Below the pieces are notes generated by a model, which saw nothing but the letters and a program-made list of their open reading frames with translations, was not told the DNA's origin and did not search any database. The translations under genes were made by a program, and so were the position numbers. A DNA stretch of 64,000 nucleotides from Oxalobacteraceae bacterium (lineage in GTDB: Bacteria; Pseudomonadota; Gammaproteobacteria; Burkholderiales; Burkholderiaceae_D), in contig JAJTGD010000013.1 in assembly GCA_021299035.1 (NCBI GenBank), positions 62,001-126,000 on the forward strand, written 5' to 3'. Below, in pieces: positions 42,758 through 51,268 of the stretch (positions within the stretch are counted from its first letter, which is position 1; each line of letters opens with the position of its first letter).

Positions 42758-45110
42758 ACTGCGCACCCTGATACAGCGGCTGGATGATGAAAGCCGCGCC
42801 GCTATGGAACGCGCAGCTGAGTTATGCGCGCAGCAGACGCATTTCAGTGTCGACCCCGAGCATCTATTCATAGAGCTACTGCACGATAAAGATAGCTCGC
42901 TGCAGCGGCTACTCAGCCATTTTCAAGTGTCTGGCGCACGCGCGCAGTCGCAGCTACAAGATACCCTCGATCAACTTAAACGTGGCAACGGACGTACCCC
43001 CATACTGTCCGAGCATCTGCCGCGTTTACTTGAAAATGCTTGGGTGATCGCTTCGGTACAACTGGGCGAGAGTCATATCGATGCTGCTTGTTTACTGCTC
43101 GCAGCGTTGGAATCCGACACCCTGCGTGGCATGCTGCTGGAATCTGCACCCAGCCTGCTAGACCTACCGCGCGAGAGCCTGCGCCAGCAGTTACGTAGTC
43201 TGTCGGGCTTAGGATCTACCGTGGGCGCGACGGCATCGAAGACGCTCACTTCGTCCGCACAGGGCGAACGTCAAAAGACACCGGCACTCGATCAGTACAC
43301 GCTGGATCTGACTGAACAAGCAAAACAAGGCCAGCTCGACCCTGTGATCGGACGTGACCAGGAAATCAATCAGCTGATCGAGACCCTGCTACGTCGCCGC
43401 CAGAACAACCCCATCCTGACCGGTGAAGCCGGTGTCGGTAAAACCGCCGTTGTGGAAGGTTTTGCGCAACGGGTAGTGAATGACACGGTACCAGCGCCGT
43501 TAAAAGATATTTCAGTGCGAGCACTTGATCTTGGCTTGCTCCAAGCCGGTGCCGGCATGCGCGGCGAGTTCGAGCGCCGTCTCAAAGACGTCATCCTCGA
43601 GGTGAAAGCTGCATTACCGCCCGTTGTATTGTTCATTGATGAAGCCCATCAGCTGATTGGTGCCGGCGGTAGCGAAGGCGTGGGTGATGCTGCCAACCTG
43701 CTCAAGCCTGCGCTGGCAAGAGGTGAATTGCGTACCATCGCAGCGACGACTTGGTCTGAGTACAAACAGTATATCGAGCGTGACCCAGCATTAACGCGCC
43801 GCTTTCAAGTGGTGAAAGTTGTCGAGCCCAGCACAGATACCGCTATCGCGATGCTGGCATCAATTGTGTCGCGGTTAGAAACGCATCACGGTGTCACTAT
43901 CACCGAGGGTGCGGTAAAGGATGCAGTGAATTTATCCCACCGCTATCTACGTGCACGGCAGCTGCCGGACAAAGCGATCAGCCTGTTGGATACAGCCTGT
44001 GCGCGTGTCGCGCACAGCGTTTCCGACGGCGCAGCGAATAAGGCGAGCAGCACTCACCAACAGAACACCGATAAAACTCAAGCCTGCGTCGACACTGAAG
44101 CGGTAGCCAACGTGCTGTCGAGCTGGACCGGTATACCGCTCGGTCGTATGCTGGCCGATGAGCAGCGTATGGTGCTGGAGCTGCACAAGCGTCTGCAGGA
44201 AAGAATCATCGGGCAGGATGAAGCGCTAGAGGTGATCGCACGTCGCATCCGTAGCCATCGCGCCGGACTGGATGATGAAGCAAAACCGGTCGGTGTTTTT
44301 CTACTGGTGGGCCCGAGCGGTGTCGGCAAGACCGAGACTGCGAATCAGCTTGCCGAGCTGCTGTATGGCAGCCGCGAGCACATGGTCACCATTAATCTGT
44401 CTGAGTATCAGGAGCCACATTCGGTGGCTGGCTTGAAGGGCGCGCCACCGGGCTATGTGGGCTATGGTCGCGGCGGTGTGCTAACCGAAGCGATCCGGCG
44501 TCAGCCCTACAGCCTGTTGCTACTCGATGAGATGGAAAAAGCGCATCCGGATGTGCTCGAACTGTTTTATCAAGTGTTCGACAAGGGCACGATGGAAGAT
44601 GCCGAAGGCACCTCTATCGACTTCCGTAACACCTTGATCCTGTTGACCTCAAATGCAGCACAAGAAGTGGTGGTTGACGTCTGCCAGCAGCAAGTCCATG
44701 CCAGCCTGGAGCAAATCAACGCTGCGCTGCGCCCTGCACTACTGCGCCAGTTCCCGGCGGCGTTTTTAGGTCGTCTGATCATCGTCCCCTACCGCCCTAT
44801 CGCGGATACCGAGCTACTGCGTATCACCGGGCTGAAGCTGGATCAATTGGCAGAGCGCATACAGCGTAATCACGCTGCGCACTTGCAGTGGGACGCTACC
44901 GTTGCCGATGCGATCGTTGCACGTTGCCATGAAGTCGAGAGTGGCGCGCGAAATATCGACCACATCATTACGCAGTCCTTGCTACCTGAACTCGCCGCCG
45001 AAGTACTAGCGAAGATTGCAGCCTCTGAGCATTTCAATCAGGTCACACTCGGCGTCGATCAGCACACTGGATTTCGTGTCAGTCTGAATCAAGTTGGGGA
45101 GCCCGCATGA
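42747..45110 (+). CDS. tssH: T6SS sheath-recycling AAA+ ATPase TssH (ClpV)
   Basis: A 787-residue ClpB-type unfoldase. Domains are the N-domain (1-150, HFSVDPEHLFIELL), AAA1 with Walker A GEAGVGKT (226-233) and Walker B VVLFIDEAH, and AAA2 with Walker A GPSGVGKT (522-529) and Walker B LLLLDEMEKAHP. ClpV disassembles contracted sheath. The ATG at 42747 is chosen because the N-domain begins there; an earlier ATG at 42678 adds residues that lie in the tssG frame overlap. Confidence 0.95.
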   Translation: MSTELRTLIQRLDDESRAAMERAAELCAQQTHFSVDPEHLFIELLHDKDSSLQRLLSHFQVSGARAQSQLQDTLDQLKRGNGRTPILSEHLPRLLENAWVIASVQLGESHIDAACLLLAALESDTLRGMLLESAPSLLDLPRESLRQQLRSLSGLGSTVGATASKTLTSSAQGERQKTPALDQYTLDLTEQAKQGQLDPVIGRDQEINQLIETLLRRRQNNPILTGEAGVGKTAVVEGFAQRVVNDTVPAPLKDISVRALDLGLLQAGAGMRGEFERRLKDVILEVKAALPPVVLFIDEAHQLIGAGGSEGVGDAANLLKPALARGELRTIAATTWSEYKQYIERDPALTRRFQVVKVVEPSTDTAIAMLASIVSRLETHHGVTITEGAVKDAVNLSHRYLRARQLPDKAISLLDTACARVAHSVSDGAANKASSTHQQNTDKTQACVDTEAVANVLSSWTGIPLGRMLADEQRMVLELHKRLQERIIGQDEALEVIARRIRSHRAGLDDEAKPVGVFLLVGPSGVGKTETANQLAELLYGSREHMVTINLSEYQEPHSVAGLKGAPPGYVGYGRGGVLTEAIRRQPYSLLLLDEMEKAHPDVLELFYQVFDKGTMEDAEGTSIDFRNTLILLTSNAAQEVVVDVCQQQVHASLEQINAALRPALLRQFPAAFLGRLIIVPYRPIADTELLRITGLKLDQLAERIQRNHAAHLQWDATVADAIVARCHEVESGARNIDHIITQSLLPELAAEVLAKIAASEHFNQVTLGVDQHTGFRVSLNQVGEPA

Positions 45111-47134
45111 GACAGGACTTTACCCAACAGCACGTACGCATCGCCATCACGACCGTGTTAGGCAAAGACAAGCTACTACTGGAGAGTTTTGCTGGCACCG
45201 AGGCCTTGTCGCGACCCTTTGCATTTGCGTTGACGATGAGATCATCGGAAGTTGCGCTCGACCCTGATGCCCTCATCGGCACGCTGGCCACAGTGAAGGT
45301 GATTCACGGCGACGGTATGACTCGCTACTTCCATGGCTTGATCAGCGGCTTTACGCAAGCGGGTATCGATGCGGAATTTGCCTGGTACAGCGCCGATATG
45401 GTGCCCTCGCTGTGGCTACTTTCGCTTTCGCGTGATCGTCGCATCTACCAGAACCAAAGTACGGTGCAGATTGTTGAATCGGTGCTGCAGTCGTTCGGCA
45501 TTAAGTTTAATAATCGCTTGAAATCCAGCTATGCGCCGCGTGAATACTGCGTACAGTATGACGAGACACCGCTGGATTTCATCATGCGGCTGATGGCGCA
45601 AGAAGGTATTTTTTACTTCTTCCAGTTCGCAGACGGTAGCCACACCATGGTGCTGGGCGATGACCCATCTGCGCACAGTGATTGCGCCAACAGCCAATTA
45701 ATCTACCGTGGGCGTGCTGATACCCGTGGTTGGCCCGACACTGTCTTGCGCTTCGAGGCGGGTGGTCGCTTAGTCACGCGCGACTATAACGGACGCGATT
45801 ATGACTACTTGAAGCCCAGTACCTCGCTGGCTGCAGAAGCCGCCGGCAAAGCCGGTCGCGGCAAGTTCTACGAATACCCCCATCTGCACAATACGGTGAG
45901 CGCGGGTAAGCAGCAGCAAACTGTCCATGTACAAGGTAGCCAGGCAGAGGCGTCGAGTGCTGCCGGTGAAAGCTTATGTAATAGCCTGTATGCCGGTGGT
46001 GTCTTCAAACTCGATAAGCACCCTAACGCACGACTCAATACGCGTTATGTCCTGCGCAGCGTGACCCACCGTGCGGATATCACTGGCTATACCAATCACT
46101 TTGAGTCTTTCCCTTCGACACTCGCGTTTCGGCCAACTCGTAGCGTGCCGCAGCCTGTGGTCGCGGGTAGCCACTCGGCCTTCGTGGTGGGCCCGGATGG
46201 TGAAGAGATCTGGACCGATGTGCACGGGCGCGTGAAAGTGAAATTTCACTGGGATCAGAGCGCTGCGCATGACGATAAAGCCTCGTGCTGGGTACGTGTG
46301 TCCCAGGCCTGGGCTGGTAATGGCTGGGGCGCGCTGTTTATCCCGCGGATCGGGCAGGAAGTGATCATCAGCTACCTCGATGGCAATCCTGATCGGCCGT
46401 TGATCACCGGTAGCGTCTACAACGGTGAGCAAGCAACGCCCGTCAACCTGCCGAGCAAGCAAATGCAGTCGGGATTTCGTTCACGTCCGACCAAGAGCGG
46501 CAATGGTCGCTCTAAATCGGCTGAAATTGCTGATGGTCGTATCCATGGTAATGAGCTGCGCTTCGACGACAAGATGGGCGATGAAGAACTCTATCTCCAC
46601 GCAGAGCATGACATGAAGGTCGATATTGAACACGACCTCGATACCACGCTATACAAAGGATCGGAACAACACCTGATCAAGAAAGGCAATCGCAGCATCG
46701 ATGTCACGATCGGTAACGAAACCCATACCGTCGGTGGCAAGCGCGACCTAACAGTCCATGGTGACGAAACCCATAGCGACAGCGCGAACTTCAAGCACAC
46801 CGTCAAGAAGAACTACACGCTGGAGGTAGATGGCGATCTTTCCGAGACCATCAAAGGCAATACCACCTTGAAAATCACTGGCAATTTGGTGATTGATGTC
46901 GGCGGCAGCATTACCTTCAAGTCGGGGAAAAATACCGATGTCACTGCCGGCACTGCGATCAATATGAAAGCGGGTACTGAGTTGAGTAGTAAGGCCGGTA
47001 CCAGCTATGCGATCAAGGCGGGCACCGAACTGAAGATGGATGCACTGACGCTGGCCGCCAAGGCATCGGCCTCAGGCCAGATTGATGGTGGCGGCATGCT
47101 GACCATCAAAGGCGGCATGGTGAAAATCAATTGA
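45107..47134 (+). CDS. vgrG: T6SS spike protein TssI (VgrG)
   Basis: A 675-residue VgrG. The gp27-like part (1-380) has LLESFAGTEALSRPFAF, FDETPLDFIMRLMAQEGIFYFF-type sequence and a gp5 OB fold with WVRVSQAWAGNGWGALFIPRIGQEV. A long needle of repeats follows (VTIGNETHTVGGKRDLTVHGDE). It ends GGMLTIKGGMVKIN without an added effector domain, so toxins must bind as separate cargo. The start overlaps tssH by 4 bp. Confidence 0.95.
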   Translation: MRQDFTQQHVRIAITTVLGKDKLLLESFAGTEALSRPFAFALTMRSSEVALDPDALIGTLATVKVIHGDGMTRYFHGLISGFTQAGIDAEFAWYSADMVPSLWLLSLSRDRRIYQNQSTVQIVESVLQSFGIKFNNRLKSSYAPREYCVQYDETPLDFIMRLMAQEGIFYFFQFADGSHTMVLGDDPSAHSDCANSQLIYRGRADTRGWPDTVLRFEAGGRLVTRDYNGRDYDYLKPSTSLAAEAAGKAGRGKFYEYPHLHNTVSAGKQQQTVHVQGSQAEASSAAGESLCNSLYAGGVFKLDKHPNARLNTRYVLRSVTHRADITGYTNHFESFPSTLAFRPTRSVPQPVVAGSHSAFVVGPDGEEIWTDVHGRVKVKFHWDQSAAHDDKASCWVRVSQAWAGNGWGALFIPRIGQEVIISYLDGNPDRPLITGSVYNGEQATPVNLPSKQMQSGFRSRPTKSGNGRSKSAEIADGRIHGNELRFDDKMGDEELYLHAEHDMKVDIEHDLDTTLYKGSEQHLIKKGNRSIDVTIGNETHTVGGKRDLTVHGDETHSDSANFKHTVKKNYTLEVDGDLSETIKGNTTLKITGNLVIDVGGSITFKSGKNTDVTAGTAINMKAGTELSSKAGTSYAIKAGTELKMDALTLAAKASASGQIDGGGMLTIKGGMVKIN

Positions 47135-47136
47135 GC

Positions 47137-47772
47137 ATGATGATGAATAACCAATCCTCACCGACAATCAATAGTGCGCTGCTCGAGCTGCGAGATGCCA
47201 GCGGCCTGCTACAGCACAGCATCAGCACACAGCAAGGTGCACTACACGGCGCGCTGCAAAGCTTCGATAGTGCTGGACAGACACTACAACGAGCGGCCTA
47301 TCAAAACGGTGCTCGGCACGGCTTGAGCGAGTATTACAACGGTCCCTTGCCGCAAATGCAGCAGCACTTTGCGAATGGCATTGCTCATGGCCCGACAAAA
47401 TTATTCGACGCAGCGGGTAATCTCGCCGCTGAGCTGACTTATGTCGCGGGTCAGCTGCAGGGTGAGGCACGCTACTACGCACAGGGTCGTCTGGTACGCC
47501 GGGCGAATTATCGAGCCGGCAAACTCGACGGCACAGTCGACGACTTCGGCATGGATGGCGCGCTACTGCAGCGGACTAGCTATCAAGCCAACGCCCTGCA
47601 CGGACCGTCGCTACGCTACTGGCCGAATGGGCAAGTGATGGAACGCATCGATTTCGAGCGCGGACTAATGCAAGGCGCGGCACGTCAATTTGATCAAGCC
47701 GGCAAAGCACTCGGTTCACCTGGCCCAACCTTGGTCAAACGGGTCGAGCAATTATTGCGGGGTGCGCCATGA
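47137..47772 (+). CDS. YwqK/MORN_2-like repeat protein linked to VgrG
   Basis: A protein of about 211 residues built of YwqK-type repeats. Examples are GALHGALQSFDSAGQTLQRA, GARHGLSEYYNGPLPQMQQH, GIAHGPTKLFDAAGNLAAEL, GQLQGEARYYAQGRLVRRA and NALHGPSLRYWPNGQVMERI. Such proteins often sit beside vgrG and PAAR genes and have been annotated as antitoxins. Here it may be a cargo adaptor or immunity-like protein; no partner toxin is visible. Several starts are possible (TTG 47131, ATG 47137-47143). Confidence 0.82.
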   Translation: MMMNNQSSPTINSALLELRDASGLLQHSISTQQGALHGALQSFDSAGQTLQRAAYQNGARHGLSEYYNGPLPQMQQHFANGIAHGPTKLFDAAGNLAAELTYVAGQLQGEARYYAQGRLVRRANYRAGKLDGTVDDFGMDGALLQRTSYQANALHGPSLRYWPNGQVMERIDFERGLMQGAARQFDQAGKALGSPGPTLVKRVEQLLRGAP

Positions 47773-48155
47773 GTAATCTTGTGTGCTCAGGTGCGATGCT
47801 GAAGTGTCCATTCGGCGCAGCGCCGTCTACGCTCAACGTGCTGCCCGCGAACCGTGTGCTGTCGGGTGCGCCCTCGGCCAACATCATGGACCACGTGCCT
47901 ATGTTGAACATACCGCCGTTCGGTATGTGTAACTCCTTAGCCAACCCGATGGTCGCTGCGGCGACTGCGGCGGCACTGGGTGCACTGACCCCCATGCCCT
48001 GCATACCGGCCACCAGCGCGCCGTGGGCGCCGGGCTCGCCCACAGTGCAAATCGCCAACATGCCGGCACTGAACGATAGCTCAACACTCGCGTGCAATTG
48101 GGGCGGTGTGATTCAGGTGTCGATGGCAGGACAATTCACGGTGACAGTGGCATGA
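47769..48155 (+). CDS. DUF4280 PAAR-like spike-tip protein
   Basis: A 128-residue protein. DUF4280 features are LVCSGAMLKCPFGAAPSTL, PANRVLSGAPSANIMDH, PPFGMCNSLANPMVAAATAA and the Cys pair around MPCIPATSAPWAPG. It is predicted to cap the VgrG spike in the manner of PAAR proteins. There is no C-terminal toxin extension. It overlaps both neighbours by 4 bp. Confidence 0.88.
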   Translation: MSNLVCSGAMLKCPFGAAPSTLNVLPANRVLSGAPSANIMDHVPMLNIPPFGMCNSLANPMVAAATAAALGALTPMPCIPATSAPWAPGSPTVQIANMPALNDSSTLACNWGGVIQVSMAGQFTVTVA

Positions 48156-48409
48156 AGATCTCGCTCCTGCTCACGCCACGACTGGTGGTCATCATCAGCG
48201 CCTGCGCTAGCGCCGCCGTGTTGCTGCTATTAATGCTCGGCTTCGAGTTAGGGCTACGGCAGGCACATGAAGACCAAGCGGCATATGCAAAGGCCCGTGG
48301 CGAGAATGTCTATGGCGCCGCATCGCCAGTTTCAGGCAACGCAGCAAATACTGCAGTCCATAACCGTACCGACGCTACAGCACCGGCCGCTTCGAGGGGT
48401 GCGCCATGA
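48152..48409 (+). CDS. Small single-TM protein of the T6SS operon
   Basis: An 85-residue protein. One TM lies at about 8-31 (PRLVVIISACASAAVLLLLMLGF), then a polar, probably periplasmic tail (HEDQAAYAKARGENVYGAAS...). The family is unknown. ATGA overlaps with the PAAR-like gene upstream and the TssJ gene downstream tie its translation to the T6SS membrane genes, so an accessory membrane-complex role is plausible. Confidence 0.72.
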   Translation: MKISLLLTPRLVVIISACASAAVLLLLMLGFELGLRQAHEDQAAYAKARGENVYGAASPVSGNAANTAVHNRTDATAPAASRGAP

Positions 48410-48981
48410 GGAACACCACGCGTCTCGCCCAAATACAAGTAGCAGCACAAGCACACGCAGTAAGTATCAGCCTGTATAGGAATCTGCGCTTCAAGCAGCC
48501 TTTGTATTTGAATTTTCAGTTGTTGCTCCTGATGTTCGTGATGCTCATGCTAACGGGATGCAGCACCGTCAAGGACTATGTGATGCCTTCGGGTGTCAAG
48601 CTGGACTGGGAGTCAGTCACGTTGAGTGTTGCCGCTGGTGCCAATCGCGACTACCCGTTAGCGATTGACGTAGTGCTGGTCAATGATGAGGTCTTAGAAA
48701 AACGACTGCTCGCTATGAGTGCACGCGACTGGTTCAGTGCACGTAATGGCTTGCGTAAAACCTACCCTGATGTCCTCGGTGTCGACAGCCTCGAGTTAGC
48801 ACCGGGTGAATCGCTCACCTTACCTGGAAAGCGCTGGTCAGGGCGGCGTGTTACAGCTGCCTTGGTATTTGCAGATTACTTGGTCGCCGGCCCGCATCTT
48901 GCGCGTATCGACTCATTACGCGGTCGGGTACAGCTGACATTCGGCGCGAATGAATTCACTGCTTACCGTTTGGAGAAATAA
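48406..48981 (+). CDS. tssJ: T6SS outer-membrane lipoprotein TssJ (divergent)
   Basis: A 191-residue protein. A hydrophobic segment (LYLNFQLLLLMFVMLMLTGC) ends in a lipobox with Cys52. The mature part fits TssJ: VTLSVAAGANRDYPLAIDVVLV, ARDWFSA, and the LAPGESLTL turn. About 30 residues before the signal are unusual; the true start could be a TTG near 48502, but coupling (ATGA) favours 48406. It would tether TssM to the outer membrane. Confidence 0.75.
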   Translation: MRNTTRLAQIQVAAQAHAVSISLYRNLRFKQPLYLNFQLLLLMFVMLMLTGCSTVKDYVMPSGVKLDWESVTLSVAAGANRDYPLAIDVVLVNDEVLEKRLLAMSARDWFSARNGLRKTYPDVLGVDSLELAPGESLTLPGKRWSGRRVTAALVFADYLVAGPHLARIDSLRGRVQLTFGANEFTAYRLEK

Positions 48982-49016
48982 ATGTGCCCACAATCACATC
49001 GGTACGGAGGTCGGCG

Positions 49017-50339
49017 ATGAAGTACCCAGATCGCATACAGTGGCACGAGGGCATGCTGCTATCGCCGCAGCATTTTCAGCTGGAGTCGGCACGTGTCGAT
49101 GCCTTGATTGCATGGCACACCTTGAATAGCAGCCCCTACGGCTGGGGTGTGAAGCGACTGAAGTTCGATTTATCGCTGCTACCCGCGGGTGTTTTGCGTG
49201 TACTTGAGTTGGAAGCCATCCTGCCTGATGGCACCGCGATCATGCTCGATCCACAAGACGCACGAGCACCCGAACTGTCACTCAAGCTCGACCCGGCTCG
49301 CGATCAGCTCGCTTTGCATGCGCAAACCGTATGGCTATCACTGCCGGTATCACGCAACATGAAAACCCCAGAGATCAGTGCGCGCTTTTTGTCAGTGAAG
49401 AGCGAACTGTTGGAAGATGAAGTCTCGGATGCTGCACCGGCAGATATCCCACGTCTGATTCCCAACCTATCACTCTCGATCGGCGATGCACCACCACCAC
49501 TCGCTATCGGTATGGCGATCGCGAATGTGATGGAAGACGATGGCATGATTAAGCTCGGCCCGGCCCTGCCTGCGCTGCTAGATCTGCAGGCTACGCCTGA
49601 CTTGCTGGATGCACTGCGAGATTTCAGCCGTACGCTACGCAGCAAGGCGGCTTTCATCGCGCGACAGCTTGCTGGACTACCCGCCACCGAGCAACGTGGT
49701 GAGCGCGTCACGCTGACGCAGCGCCTTGCCTGTTTAGTGCCCGTCATGCCCGTACTTGAAGCGCAGCTGCAAAGTCCGGTGATACCGCCCTATCCGCTCT
49801 ATCTCGCGCTATGCAATTTACTCGGCCCGATGTCACTGCTGCGCCCGGGTGCATTACCCATCACACCACCGCCCTACGTGCATGCACAGCCGCATCTCAG
49901 TTTGCTGCCCTTGCTCAAAGAAATACAAGACAACCTCGCAGAGATCAGCCAAGACTATCGCGAAGTGGCTTTCGACTGGGCGAGTGGTACGTTCGAGCTG
50001 ACGCTGCGGCCCGAGTGGGTGGGCAAGCGTTTGGTAGTTGGTCTGAAAGGCGGCCTATCCAGTGAGATTGAAGATTGGATGGATAGTGCGTTGATCGGGC
50101 CCTCACATGTATTCAATGAGCTGCGCGAAAAACGGGTGCTGGGTTATCGACGCGCACGTATCGCAGCGGCGCCCGAGATGCAGTTGCACGGTTTACCCGG
50201 CGTGGTTCTTTATGAAATCGTCCCCGGACCTGAACTGATGCATGCAGATAGCCGCCTGCTGGTGGGTGGCTCCGGCCGTGCTGGTAGCAAGATGCGTCCC
50301 GGCAGTATGCAGCTGTTTATACGGACACAGGGTCGATAA
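49017..50339 (+). CDS. tssK: T6SS baseplate-membrane connector TssK
   Basis: A protein of about 440 residues. The TssK opening DRIQWHEGMLLSPQHFQ is clear, and LPILKEIQDNLAEISQ-like and RLVVGLKGGLSSEIEDWMDSALIGP stretches follow. It joins the baseplate to TssL/TssM. Start ATG 49017 has GGAGG 6 nt upstream; a GTG at 48984 adds a leader not seen in the family. Confidence 0.95.
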   Translation: MKYPDRIQWHEGMLLSPQHFQLESARVDALIAWHTLNSSPYGWGVKRLKFDLSLLPAGVLRVLELEAILPDGTAIMLDPQDARAPELSLKLDPARDQLALHAQTVWLSLPVSRNMKTPEISARFLSVKSELLEDEVSDAAPADIPRLIPNLSLSIGDAPPPLAIGMAIANVMEDDGMIKLGPALPALLDLQATPDLLDALRDFSRTLRSKAAFIARQLAGLPATEQRGERVTLTQRLACLVPVMPVLEAQLQSPVIPPYPLYLALCNLLGPMSLLRPGALPITPPPYVHAQPHLSLLPLLKEIQDNLAEISQDYREVAFDWASGTFELTLRPEWVGKRLVVGLKGGLSSEIEDWMDSALIGPSHVFNELREKRVLGYRRARIAAAPEMQLHGLPGVVLYEIVPGPELMHADSRLLVGGSGRAGSKMRPGSMQLFIRTQGR

Positions 50340-50362
50340 GGCGCTTCGCGCTACATACCGTC

Positions 50363-51268
50363 ATGGGCAAACTCTATCTTCCTGTGCCAATCAGCCAAAC
50401 GTCAGCCATGCCGGCGACGGTGGATGCACTCGCCCCGGTGACCGTATCAGCGGCAGAATATGGCGAGCGCCATAGCACCGTACTACTCAAGCAGTTACGT
50501 GATTTTGTCGCCGAAGTTCTGCAAGTGATCGCTACCTTGTCGGTACCCGCCACTACCGCCGACGAGGAACCTGCCGAGCATTCACGTCAATTGGCGCAAG
50601 AAGCGTCTGAACGTATTGCACGTATTATCAGCGCCAAGACGCTTGATCTGTCGCATAGTGAAAGCATAGCCGCACGCGCAGCAAGCGATGAGCTACGCTA
50701 CTTGATGGCCGCTATGGCCGATGAACTCTTGCTGTCGCGTGATTGGCCCGGACGCGCTCGGTTCACCGAAACCCTGATCGAAACCCGATTGTTCGGCAGC
50801 AGCGTGGCAGGTGATCAGATCTTCCAACGGATCGATGTGCTATTGAGCGGTACGAGCGATATAGCGCCACCGATGGCATCGCTGTACTTGTTTGCGATTT
50901 CTACCGGTTTTGAGGGTCGTCACCGTGGCCTGAGAGTGGATGAGGCTCTGCAGCCACTGCGCGATGCGCTGTTTCGTCTGATCTATCGGCGCGATGCACA
51001 ACTTGGACCGATCTTGGCGGGACAGCCAGACCTAAGCGAACGTGTGCTGTCACCACAAGCCTACCGCTACCCGCTGTCGAATATTGTGCCGGTACGCTTT
51101 TTCCGCTTTAGCCGCGGTACCCTGAGTTTTATCGGCACCATGCTGCTATTGATTGTGCTGTCACAGGTGGCCTGGCGCGTGACGACAGCACCCGTGCGCA
51201 AGGCGCTTGAACCCTCGCCTCCCACTCAACTCAAGCAGCGCATACCCACGGAGGCCGGTCGTGGATAA
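50363..51268 (+). CDS. tssL: T6SS inner-membrane protein TssL (DotU)
   Basis: A 301-residue protein. The cytoplasmic DotU domain contains SDELRYLMAAMADELLLSRDWPGR, ETRLFGSSVAGDQIFQRID and YLFAISTGFEGRHRG. One C-terminal TM (about 255-275, LSFIGTMLLLIVLSQVAWRV) is followed by a short tail. No peptidoglycan-binding OmpA domain is present. A later ATG at 50408 is possible. Confidence 0.93.
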   Translation: MGKLYLPVPISQTSAMPATVDALAPVTVSAAEYGERHSTVLLKQLRDFVAEVLQVIATLSVPATTADEEPAEHSRQLAQEASERIARIISAKTLDLSHSESIAARAASDELRYLMAAMADELLLSRDWPGRARFTETLIETRLFGSSVAGDQIFQRIDVLLSGTSDIAPPMASLYLFAISTGFEGRHRGLRVDEALQPLRDALFRLIYRRDAQLGPILAGQPDLSERVLSPQAYRYPLSNIVPVRFFRFSRGTLSFIGTMLLLIVLSQVAWRVTTAPVRKALEPSPPTQLKQRIPTEAGRG

